24,898 bases of DNA from Chrysochromulina tobinii (lineage: Eukaryota; Haptophyta; Prymnesiales; Chrysochromulinaceae). The DNA lies in the NCBI GenBank assembly GCA_001275005.1, contig JWZX01001776.1, positions 1 to 24,898 of the forward strand, in the 5' to 3' direction. Of this stretch, positions 18,601 through 24,898 are shown piece after piece. Within the stretch, counting starts at the first letter, position 1, and each line of letters begins with the position of its first letter. The position numbers were made by a program, and so were the translations under genes. The notes below the pieces were generated by a model that saw nothing but the letters and a program-made list of their open reading frames with translations, did not search any database and was not told the origin of the DNA.

Positions 18601-19284
18601 GGCAAGCAACTCTCCGCGTACTACTCACCAGGGCGCATGGCGTCCCTTGATGCCGCGGGCCACTCCGTCTCTATCCCCGCGTGGCCCGTTGCGATGCCCG
18701 CCTTCGAGGTGCGCGCATCGGGCGCCCACGACGGCGCGCACCCCTCCAGACTCCCTCCCTCGCCCACGACGGCGCGTAGCCCTCCAGACTCCCTCCCTCG
18801 CCCACGACGGCGCGTAGCCCTCCAGACTCCCTCCCTCGCCCACGACGGCGCGTAGCCCTCCAGACTCCCTCCCTCGCCCACGACGGCGCCCCCTCTCCTG
18901 AGCTGCGCCATGTCCGCACAGGTGCGGCGCGTGCTCACGACGGCGCGTACCCTGGGCATTCGATTGGAGTTCACACTCACGCGGCTGCCTCCGGCCCTGC
19001 GCACGCCTGCCACGTGGCTTGAGTACAAGGGGCGTTCGGTGCAGGTGCGCAGTGACGGGACGTGCGTACCGGTACGGCGCTCTCGGTGGACCCTTGGCCG
19101 TTGGGCGCCGTCGTGGGCACCGAAGCGGGCGCCGTTCTGGGCGCGTGGCCGTGTGGAAGATGCATGCACGCCGAGCGAGGCGCAGCTAGCCCAGCCGCCG
19201 CCTCGGCTCTTGAGTGCGCTGCTGCTGCCGTACCCAGCGCCGCTGCTCGAGGGTGATGGGGCGGAACTCCACTGCAGTTCTTGA
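15616..19284 (+). CDS. HTTM-like multi-pass membrane protein, eight exons
   Basis: Hand-built exons are 15616-16282, 16515-16711, 16800-17161, 17612-17675, 17941-18099, 18325-18376, 18602-18708 and 18922-19284; phases close throughout to give 656 residues. The N-terminus is acidic (SDDDDDEDDYEEW). Several hydrophobic segments follow, including LVLLPAAVLAGLW, LLLLFIPTLGVALALAFHAL and YATALYAFALPVLGLLH. Diagnostic stretches are VLYASAAFWKLNTSFLSPST, YANLKHWGGSNHLLVPTGLL and DWFGGGLVRVE, which I associate with HTTM/gamma-carboxylase-like proteins of algae. A C-terminal soluble part ends LLLPYPAPLLEGDGAELHCS. Family enzymes modify or bind lipid or quinone substrates, but no catalytic claim is possible here. 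Exon 3 contains a 27-base in-frame duplication (PNLERMAF/PNLDRVAL). All introns but one use GT-AG; intron 2 uses GC-AG. Fusion of exon 6 with flanking 75-bp repeats is possible because they are in frame. Confidence 0.72.
16283..16514 (+). repeat. Intron 1 of the HTTM-like gene: acceptor and exon start triplicated
   Basis: The 232-nt intron starts GTAAGG. The start of exon 2 (GTGCGGTGGCCCCCGTGCTC) occurs three times after an AG: at 16365, at 16433 and at the true exon start 16515. The copies are 24 and about 47 bases long and are separated by arrays of the 9-base unit AATTGCCCT. The first acceptor is preceded by GTGCCCACCACGGCGCC. All three acceptors are plausible, but only the last leads into continuous coding sequence. 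Confidence 0.75.
16712..16799 (+). repeat. Intron 2 of the HTTM-like gene, GC-AG with flanking duplication
   Basis: This 88-nt intron has a GCAGGA donor. It holds about six 9-base units (AATTGCCCT type) and ends in CCGGATCTGGAGCAG, an exact copy of the end of exon 2. The length is not a multiple of three, so removal is required to keep LPDLEQ|AASVQLFSRAG in frame. Confidence 0.7.
17162..17611 (+). repeat. Intron 3 of the HTTM-like gene: donor triplicated, acceptor duplicated
   Basis: The 450-nt intron starts GTAACGG. The end of exon 3 plus donor (GGGCTCGAGCTCGATGTAAC) recurs twice more inside the intron, near 17205 and 17264, each followed by GGCTGCTGCCACTGATTGCC-like units. Later come arrays of the 10-base unit GATTGCCTCT. 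The acceptor region (TGCTCACCACGGCGCCTGCG...CACAG plus ACGCGAACCTG of exon 4) occurs twice, ending at 17517 and 17611. The join gives SSSMYANLKHWGGSNH. Confidence 0.72.
17676..17940 (+). repeat. Intron 4 of the HTTM-like gene: GATTGCTCACT array and duplicated acceptor
   Basis: The 265-nt intron starts GTGCCC. It carries an array of the 11-base unit GATTGCTCACT at about 17733-17853. The acceptor plus exon start (TTGCAGGATTGGTTTGCC) appears at 17861 and again at the true junction (exon 5 begins 17941). The last 62 bases are nearly identical to part of intron 1. Confidence 0.75.
18100..18324 (+). repeat. Three 75-bp tandem units acting as intron 5 (or in-frame coding repeat)
   Basis: Units start at 18100, 18175 and 18250, and a partial fourth starts at 18325 (exon 6). 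Each unit begins GTGGAGCCATCCCCAGCC after CAG and ends GTGCTCACC...CCCCACAG, so each border reads CAG|GTG and can serve both as donor and acceptor. Because 75 is a multiple of three and no stop occurs, the array may be spliced out fully, partly or retained as four 25-residue coding repeats. Confidence 0.8.
18377..18601 (+). repeat. Intron 6 of the HTTM-like gene
   Basis: The 225-nt intron starts GTACGC. The exon end plus donor (ACACAGCGGTACGCTG) is repeated at about 18430, followed by GAGTGC and TGATTGC units, then two copies of a TCTCCTCTTGATTGCATGC-like element. It ends CTCCACAG. The join gives GHS-G-KQLSAYYSPG in frame. Confidence 0.68.
18709..18921 (+). repeat. Intron 7 of the HTTM-like gene with 38-bp tandem repeat
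   Basis: The 213-nt intron starts GTGCGC and contains about four copies of a 38-bp unit (CACGACGGCGCGTAGCCCTC plus CAGACTCCCTCCCTCGCC) at about 18727-18888. The unit resembles the start of exon 8 (GCTCACGACGGCGCGTACCC), so the array may have grown from a copy of that exon edge. The acceptor is CCGCACAG. The join gives PAFE|VRRVLTTAR. Confidence 0.68.
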
Positions 19285-19610
19285 AACCATTCGGGTGCAG
19301 TTTACAATTGTATTAGTGCAGATTCCCGGGCGAGAATTTTTCACGTCCTGTGGTTTCATTGAAGATCGTCTCCATCATTCACGCGCCCGCGGCGCGTCGA
19401 AGACCCAAACGAGGGATGGCGCCGCACACGCTAGCGCGTCTACTGCCTGCCGGCACGTTGTCGGAATTTCCACCAATACATCCTCCTCCTTGCCACGACA
19501 ATCGCTCCAACATCCGCGCAGCCTTCTACGCGCGCGGTGCGCACGTCTTCCAGCGGCAAGCGCGAGGACTGCTGCCCTTGAAGGGTGAGGCGCCCGCGGA
19601 GCCCAGGACG

Positions 19611-20841
19611 ATGCGCCTAGCGTTGGTCATACCTTGGGTCAAGACTGGTAGCGTACGCTCGTCGTGCGAGACGACCTCACGCTCGTACGAGGCCAAAGCC
19701 TTCGGTGCGCCGTGCACGGCTTTTGGTCTGGCGACTCTGCCTCCGTCTTGGCCATTTTGGGTGGCGTCGGCAGCCATGAATGCTGACGTTGCCGACTTTC
19801 TTCTCATGCACGGACTCGACTACGACCCGTCCGAGTTCTATGTGCGTGCGGGCTTGCTAGCTCTCCCTCGCAATGTGCGCTCCATCCTAGTGCCTAACAT
19901 GACGGCGCTGTACCAGCGACGGCTTCGGGTCCGTGTGGAGCTCACGGATGACAAGGTCAAGGATTTCAAGTGCGCCATGCCATGCCATGTGTGCTCTCGA
20001 GCCCACGCCGCCATGGCGGCATGGTCTGCCTCCGCATCGCAGACGCTTCGTGTGCTGACCAGCGCGCGGTGCACTCGTTCGGCACAGACCCGTGATCGGC
20101 CAGGTCTTTCGGCACTATCTGCAGTCGTACTCGCACTGGGCGTTTGGCGACGTCGACGTGGTCTACGGCAGGCTGAGCCATTTTCTGACGCCGCAAGTGC
20201 TCGAGCACGACGTGATCACGTTTCGCACGGACGACCTGTGCTATCCGATGACGAAGACGGTCTGGGCCGGCCAGCTCAGCGTCTTTGCCAACAACAACTG
20301 GACGAGGACGCTCTACAGGGCGAGTGCGGCGTGGTCGCGGATCGCGCTCGACCCGAGGTTCCTCTTCTTCGACGAGCGCTTGCTCCCATTCGAGGTGCTG
20401 CAGGTCGCGCCCGCACGGGTGGCCCTCGTGGTTGGTCAGCTCACGGATCGAAAGGCGGGACGACGGCCGGTTCCGGCTCACTTGGAGCGACGGATGCTGT
20501 GGCTGGCGGACAGCGGCCGCCTCGTCCTGTCGCAGTCTCACGGCACGGCCGGCTCGCCGCGCACACATTGCATCGAGAGCGAGTTTGCGGTAGTGCACCT
20601 GAACGTGTACAAGTTCAAGCACTTTGCCGCCACCATCAGCGCGGCTAGCGCGCGGGCCTTTTCGTACAGCGTGAGCGCGGGCATTGTGCCTTTGACCAAC
20701 ACGGCGCTTCCGAAAGATCCCGAAGCACTGGCCATCGTCGAGTCCCTGGCGCGCGGAGAGCGGCTGCCCACGTGCGAGCGTGTACCACCGCATCGTGGTG
20801 GAATCTCGAGCGCAACATACGAGGGCGTCATGCCCCAGTGA
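19611..20841 (+). CDS. DUF6625-like glycosyltransferase, two exons
   Basis: Exons are 19611-19969 and 20088-20841, giving 370 residues; an in-frame ATG at 19416 would add 65 low-complexity residues. Exon 1 has LALVIPWVKTG, SWPFWVASAAMNADVADFLL and NVRSILVPNM, the nucleotide-sugar-fold N-terminus typical of this family. The splice (118-nt intron, GTGCGC...GGCACAG) rebuilds DDKVKDFKPVIGQVFRHYL, then SHWAFGDVDVVYGRLSHFL with a DVD (DXD-type) metal/nucleotide-sugar motif at about 20149-20157, AGQLSVFANN and RFLFFDERLL. In the unspliced frame the motif order breaks, which strongly supports the intron. The intron has a branch-like CTGAC, 28 nt before the acceptor. No signal or membrane segment is obvious in the chosen start, so an upstream exon carrying a Golgi anchor may be missing. 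Donor and acceptor sugars cannot be read from the sequence. Confidence 0.78.
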
Positions 20842-21001
20842 ACACTCAGTGCGTAACTACGGAGTACCGACTTTTGACACAGTTGACCTATCTCTGCGAG
20901 TTGGTGTGGATATGGTGTGAACTCGAGTATTCCCGTATAGCACCTACACAGAGTTACCGCGTCGCGCTGACCATCTAAAACTTCGGTGCGGCGCCGCGGT
21001 G

Positions 21002-21382
21002 TCACAAATACGCGTGGGCAAGCAATGCAAGCAAGACAGGAGCTGAGAGCGCCACCAGGATAATTTCGCCGCGCTTGTTGATCTTCAGGCTATCGCTCCT
21101 CGTGACGGTATCCTCGTCGAATGTGTCAGCCTCGCGCAATATCGCACCCCACTTCTCGATGTTGGCGCGCTTGGCCTTCTCTCGCACCGTGCGCTCCTCT
21201 GCGTTCTCTAGCAGCTCATCGAGCCACCAGAGCCGCGGGTCGCCCGTTGGCTTGAGCAACCGTGAGTCGTCCCTCCTTGGCTCGTTGGCGGTGATGGATA
21301 CGCCGCGAACTGCTGGGCGCACCAACATCGGCGGCGTCGATGGCACGAACGCAATGGCGAGAGCGACGAGTAAGCCGAACAT
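21002..21382 (-). CDS. Small plastid-type membrane protein of unknown function
   Basis: The ATG at 21382 gives 126 residues; an upstream ATG at 21424 would add a Cys-rich leader that weakens the signal, and a hairpin lies between the two. The N-terminus MFGLLVALAIAFVPSTPP has a hydrophobic signal core ending in A|FVP, like the bipartite presequences with a conserved Phe used by secondary red plastids. It is followed by an Arg/Ser-rich, acid-poor transit-like stretch (VRPAVRGVSITANEPRRD). The mature part is charged (RLWWLDELLENAEERTVREK) and ends in one membrane helix (EIILVALSAPVLLALLAHAY) near the C-terminus. I do not recognise the family. It is divergent from the 21760 gene. Confidence 0.65.
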   Translation of the reverse strand: MFGLLVALAIAFVPSTPPMLVRPAVRGVSITANEPRRDDSRLLKPTGDPRLWWLDELLENAEERTVREKAKRANIEKWGAILREADTFDEDTVTRSDSLKINKRGEIILVALSAPVLLALLAHAYL

Positions 21383-21388
21383 CGATGT

Positions 21389-21410
21389 GTGTGAACAGGG
21401 CTGTTCACAC
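21389..21410. promoter_or_regulatory. Perfect 10-bp-arm palindrome upstream of the plastid-type gene
   Basis: GTGTGAACAG (21389-21398) and CTGTTCACAC (21401-21410) are perfect complements around GG. The motif lies six bases upstream of the ATG at 21382. Half-site-like TGTGTGAA occurs again near 21425 and 21558 in the same divergent promoter region. It could be a transcription-factor dimer site or a leader hairpin. Confidence 0.6.
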
Positions 21411-21759
21411 TTCCGGAGCGTCATGTGTGTGAATTGGCTTCGTAGATTGGTTCAAGTGACAATTCAGTCTGTCAGTCAAGTTTCCCCGGTCCAACTGCAT
21501 TTGTGTCATGTCGACACAACACAAGCCCGCGAGCAAGCCGTACACAATCGTCTTTGGTGTGTGAACTAGGAGGGGAAAACTGCGATGACACGAGATGATG
21601 ATGTGCAAAAAAGACGATATGGGTAGGGGTGTGGTCGAACGCGCACTCTCTCGAATAATCTCAGAGAAGATCATAGAGCTGGGCTGAGAAGATCGCCACA
21701 CGGGGTGCAAGGGTGCACGTTCCTTGATTTTTCCAATCAGTCCAGTGTCCACGCACCTA

Positions 21760-22119
21760 ATGCTTCTTCACCTCGTGTCCGTCGCCGCCGCCGGGCTCTA
21801 CGCCTCGATCAGCATGTCACCGGACAGCGGCCTTGCCTCGCTCTCGCGCCCAATCACAGTCAGCGGCCTGGGAGAGCCAGCCACTCTGCGTGCGCAGCTC
21901 GACACCGCCGCCCAGCGAGCAGTCCGCCAGGCCGTGCGCTCGACGGCCTCGCAGCAGCAGCTCGAGGAGGCGTTCGTGATGCAGACGAGCGCCGGAGGGC
22001 GCTTCGACAGCATCGACGAGTGGGATTCGCTCATCAGCTCCTCGTGGGCGTTCAGCGACGATGAGATGGTCGACACGACCTCAAGGCTGGCGGTGGACGA
22101 TTACTATCTCATGCGGTGA
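21760..22119 (+). CDS. Small secreted or organelle-targeted protein, unknown
   Basis: The ATG at 21760 gives 119 residues; the frame extends upstream only to a TTG. The start MLLHLVSVAAAGLYASISMS is a signal-like hydrophobic segment. The rest is soluble, with a helical stretch (LRAQLDTAAQRAVRQAVRST) and an acidic, Ser-rich end (SDDEMVDTTSRLAVDDYYLM). No family is recognised. It is divergent from the plastid-type gene, about 377 bases between ATGs. Confidence 0.5.
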   Translation: MLLHLVSVAAAGLYASISMSPDSGLASLSRPITVSGLGEPATLRAQLDTAAQRAVRQAVRSTASQQQLEEAFVMQTSAGGRFDSIDEWDSLISSSWAFSDDEMVDTTSRLAVDDYYLMR

Positions 22120-22830
22120 GCGCTCGCAGCTCGCATAGGGCGACTGCTGGGCTCGGCGGATCCGACGAGGCAGTTCGTGTACGGTGCGCGCGTCTACAAG
22201 ACGCTGTGTGCGTGTGACTCTGGTTTGCGGCTGCTGTGTGCGTACCGTCCGTAGACTAAGACACGTCGGAGTTGGGGAGAGGCCGCACGGCCCGCCGCGG
22301 GGGTGCGGCTGCCAGGGCCGCGCGCCGCCATGTACGTTTGGGCTAACTGTATAATTACGGCATCTTTGAACAGACTGACCTACCCACGATCATGAATCGA
22401 ATTACAATTGCGTTCCGTCCGGTGGACCGGACGAGGTCGCGCCGGCCGCCGCGGCGCTCGAGAGCCGCCGACGGCGACGCCGGCGCGAGATACGTCGCCG
22501 ATGCCGACCGCCGACCGGGCCGCACAGGCGACGAGGCTCGGGGGCCGGCCGGGGCCGCGCGGCGAGGCACCTCAGAGACCCAATGCAGAGACCTATAGAC
22601 CGTAGTCTCTCTTTTTCAATTGCTCTTTTTAATCGCAGCACAAGTTGCGTTGTAACAACGTGGTCGCGAAACGTTGAAGCGATTCGCTCGTCGATGGTTG
22701 CTCAAAAAGCGTTTTAAGGTAGAATGTATGGTGTACAATTGTATCATGGTTAGGCCGTGTAACCTCTCCGCTTCACACTCGCCTGAAGTCCGACAAAAAA
22801 CAATTTGCATGTTTCCAGAACTCTGTTAGC
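22120..22830. other. Intergenic region, no gene seen
   Basis: No supported coding frame or RNA gene is found. A GC-rich hairpin pairs GCCGCAC (22282-22288) with GTGCGGC (22303-22309). A second GC-rich block spans about 22430-22575 and is followed by a clearly AT-richer block to 22830, which is probably the upstream region of the next gene. Confidence 0.4.
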
Positions 22831-23040
22831 ATGTCCAAGATTCTCTATTTCCTAGGGATGGCGGGCGTGCCGTTGCGGCTGGCCATAGGTTCGACACCGC
22901 GCTGCGTCGGCATCGACGAGGCTTGGCAGGGCATGCAAAACGCTAAAGAATCGCCGCAGAACACACGCGTGAGGACTGCGAATTCAGAGTTGAGCTTTCA
23001 GTCTCGAGCATGCTGCACAACAACACATCAGATGTTTTGA
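22831..23040 (+). CDS. Short upstream ORF, doubtful
   Basis: The 69-residue frame starts with ATG and a weak signal-like stretch (MSKILYFLGMAGVPLRLAIG). It overlaps the start of the SGNH-like ORF in another frame. I tested whether it could be its first exon: the best GTGAGG...TTTCAG pair (22969-23001) is only 33 nt and does not change frame, so they do not join. It may be an upstream ORF or chance. Confidence 0.2.
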   Translation: MSKILYFLGMAGVPLRLAIGSTPRCVGIDEAWQGMQNAKESPQNTRVRTANSELSFQSRACCTTTHQMF

Positions 23041-24461
23041 GAAGTGAACAGCTCGACCAAACGCTCAGGATGGTGGTTGACTCTTCGGAATGGACAAATG
23101 CCATATCCAAACAAGGTGAGCGCGCCATTCGAGTGGCAATCCTCGGCTGCTCAGTCAGCGCAGGGTGCGGGGCGGAAGACAGCAACCCAGCAGAGTGCAG
23201 CTTCAAACACTCTTGGGGCAGTCAACTGGCCTCTTGGCTTGACGGCTTCCCAGGCGTGCGTTTCAACGTGCAAATATGGGCTAGGCGAGCTGTGAAACCC
23301 GAGTACTTCAAGGCCTGTACAGACCGCTTCGTCTCCAGAGCCGACGTCGTCATGCTCGAGTTTCAGCCGACGCTTCAGGCGGATTCCATGCAGCGAATCA
23401 GCGAAGCGCTCGAGGAGATCGTGGCCGCTGTGCGCCGAGCTGCACCCAGGGCTCCAATCGTCGTTGTGGGGTGGCGCTCTGTGAGCAGCTCGGCACGAGG
23501 TCGGGCAGGTTCTTGCGAGACGGCTCTAACGATGTCGGCCATACATCTCGGCGTCGACCTCGTGCTCTCCGGCACACTGCTTCCCCTGGTGGGAAACCTA
23601 TCGCTTCATGCGAGAGATCGCATCCACCCAAACACCCTGGGGTCCGAGGTGCTCGCACAGGCTGTGGCCCGGCTAGTGGCCCGCCACACTGTGGATGCCA
23701 TGTGCTCGTCCACGAGAATGCATTTGGGCACCCTTCAGCCGAGACTGCCGCAAACAACAAGTCCCAGAGTGGATGAAAAAGAGTGGTGCACCGAGGACGC
23801 TCGCTCCTTGCCCGCTGTGCACACCAACGGCTGGAGCCTAGTAAACGAAGGTGGCTCAGGTCAGGCTTCCAAATATGGATACCTCTCCACCACCGCAGAG
23901 GCAGATGACTCCCTAAAGCCACTCACCTTGAACGTCTCTGCCATGCTTCCGGGAGTGACCTGCGCTGTTCTCAGAGGATCTCTCCTATACGAACAAAGCT
24001 GGCGCCCCTCCGCAGGAGACTTCTACGTCAGGTGCTCAGGCTCGTGCCTGTGTACTCAATTGCCTGGCGAGCCGTTTCCGCACGTCACTGCGCATCTGCC
24101 GAGCCTTGGCGCGACCATCACGAGTGCGACTCGCTTCATTATCCGATACGGGGTTGGAGACTTCAGCAACTGCTTCCTTCACGTCAAGCATATCAAACGA
24201 AGAAAAAGCAGCCAGCGCAACACAACACGCGTGCGCATCGACGGGCTGAATTTGGAAGTCTTAGATTGCCGGTCTTTGTGCTTCGCTTTGATGAGACCCA
24301 AGCACGTGTCAAGGGTCTCTTCAATGATAGGTGAGTTCGGGCGAGGTTGCGCTGTTGGGTACAGAGAAGGCAAGCCTGGACATTTGGGACCGTCGTGCTT
24401 ACAGAACACAAGTAATGCGACTGATGCGAGAAGTGTGTGCGTGAAGACTCTAAGATTCTAG
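23010..24461 (+). CDS. SGNH-hydrolase-like protein with C-terminal accessory domain
   Basis: The 483-residue intronless protein starts at the ATG at 23010. Block I is VAILGCSVSAGCG with the candidate nucleophile Ser48. The central region (WGSQLASWLDGFPGVRFNVQ, then ADVVMLEFQPT) follows the SGNH fold order, but the usual block III G-x-N-D is not present; EFQPT stands in its place. Block V is DRIHPNTLGSEVLAQAV with Asp203 and His206. The C-terminal half (about 280-483) contains NGWSLVNEG, KYGYLSTTAE and VRCSGSCLC, a beta-rich, Cys-containing accessory domain that I associate with algal SGNH proteins. Family members deacetylate or de-esterify surface polysaccharides or lipids. No signal peptide is evident, so the start may be incomplete. 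Codon composition is less GC-rich than its neighbours. Confidence 0.75.
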   Translation: MLHNNTSDVLRSEQLDQTLRMVVDSSEWTNAISKQGERAIRVAILGCSVSAGCGAEDSNPAECSFKHSWGSQLASWLDGFPGVRFNVQIWARRAVKPEYFKACTDRFVSRADVVMLEFQPTLQADSMQRISEALEEIVAAVRRAAPRAPIVVVGWRSVSSSARGRAGSCETALTMSAIHLGVDLVLSGTLLPLVGNLSLHARDRIHPNTLGSEVLAQAVARLVARHTVDAMCSSTRMHLGTLQPRLPQTTSPRVDEKEWCTEDARSLPAVHTNGWSLVNEGGSGQASKYGYLSTTAEADDSLKPLTLNVSAMLPGVTCAVLRGSLLYEQSWRPSAGDFYVRCSGSCLCTQLPGEPFPHVTAHLPSLGATITSATRFIIRYGVGDFSNCFLHVKHIKRRKSSQRNTTRVRIDGLNLEVLDCRSLCFALMRPKHVSRVSSMIGEFGRGCAVGYREGKPGHLGPSCLQNTSNATDARSVCVKTLRF

Positions 24462-24694
24462 GGCGCCATTGATTTTATTAAATAGACCAGCGGGGACAGA
24501 CGAGCGCGAGTGCCGAGAGCGACAGTCTCCTCAGTCTGAACAGTCTGAAGTGTCCACGACCGCGTGAAACCTCGGTGCACCTGCTCACAGTAAGCTCACG
24601 AGTTCAGAGTGTTCCGAGACGCGCCACGGACGACTAATTTACTAATCCCCGTCTCTGCGTCTATCTCCGCGGCGTCCCAGCTACCGAGGTACGA
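24462..24694. other. Downstream flank of the SGNH-like gene
   Basis: No gene is seen. A local direct repeat (CAGTCTGAACAGTCTGAAG) occurs at about 24533-24551. TTATTAAAT just after the stop may contribute to 3' end formation. Confidence 0.35.
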
Positions 24695-24773
24695 GCTAGA
24701 GACCCAACTCGTTACAACTACAACGCAGCTAGTGCTAGAGACCCAACTTGCAACAACAACGCAACTAGCTAGT
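24695..24773. repeat. Diverged tandem duplication of about 39 bp
   Basis: Copy one begins GCTAGAGACCCAACTCGTTA at 24695 and copy two begins GCTAGAGACCCAACTTGCAA at 24734. Both continue into CAAC-rich sequence and end near CTAGT. No coding function is apparent, and the flanks to the window end show no gene. Confidence 0.6.
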
Positions 24774-24898
24774 AAGGGCTCCGCGCCGTCTCGAGCGCAG
24801 GCCGCCGCGTCCGCCCCTCCCCTCCTAATTGGGAACTCTGTTCCTGATGGTCGAGCTGTACGCGCGGCTGAGATACCCGAGCCGGGCGCCGTGGCGGG
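24774..24898. other. Window end, no gene seen
   Basis: GC-rich sequence resumes after the AT-richer repeat. A gene may begin beyond the window, but nothing can be assigned here. Confidence 0.3.

Noticed and set aside
22880-22910. tRNA-like GGTTCGAC sequence
   Set aside because: No acceptor stem or anticodon arm could be folded around it.
22969-23001. Mini-intron joining the 22831 ORF to the SGNH-like ORF
   Set aside because: The 33-nt segment is too short, and removing it keeps the wrong frame, so it does not connect the two.

Overview
This window looks like nuclear DNA from a GC-rich unicellular alga, most likely a haptophyte; this is inference from gene content, not a database match. Supporting signs are a small protein whose leader reads like a secondary-plastid presequence (hydrophobic signal followed by AFVP), a proline-rich wall-type glycoprotein with a SDGxCDDGGPG cysteine module, an SGNH-hydrolase-like secreted-type protein, a DUF6625-like glycosyltransferase, an HTTM-like membrane protein, and MORN and ARM-repeat proteins. 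Short GC-rich introns end in GTGCTSACC...CAG. No tRNA, rRNA, operon or bacterial signal was found.

Layout. 1-3774 holds a long minus-strand ORF, probably mobile-element derived. A divergent pair follows: an ARM-repeat/polyQ protein (6990-3976, minus) and a MORN-repeat protein (7278-9221, plus), sharing a 287-bp promoter region. 9222-10603 is non-coding and carries a candidate non-autonomous transposon (9894-10469) with 8-bp target duplications. 10604-11476 encodes the proline-rich secreted protein. 11477-13038 is degenerate, with zinc-finger-like and P-loop-like fragments and a 14-bp minisatellite. 14644-13039 (minus) is a four-exon gene for a membrane protein with UBA-like and PAN/apple-like domains. 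15436-14765 (minus) encodes a SAM-like-domain protein, divergent from 15616-19284 (plus), an eight-exon HTTM-like membrane protein. 19611-20841 (plus) is a two-exon glycosyltransferase. 21382-21002 (minus) is a small plastid-type protein, divergent from a small secreted protein at 21760-22119. 23010-24461 (plus) is the SGNH-like protein.

The most striking feature is intron structure in two genes on opposite strands (13222-14068 and 16283-18921). Most of their introns consist of short tandem arrays built on CTGATTGC, CTAATTGCC or related units, always in the sense orientation of the host gene. Most are bracketed by extra copies of the adjoining exon edge, including its splice site. Three introns of the minus gene start with the same 18 bases, and one intron of the plus gene is three exact-phase 75-bp tandem units whose borders read AG|GT. 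This looks like recent intron birth or expansion by tandem duplication of AGGT-containing segments, possibly introner-like. I derived the exon models by hand from reading-frame continuity and splice sites; all phases close without an internal stop.
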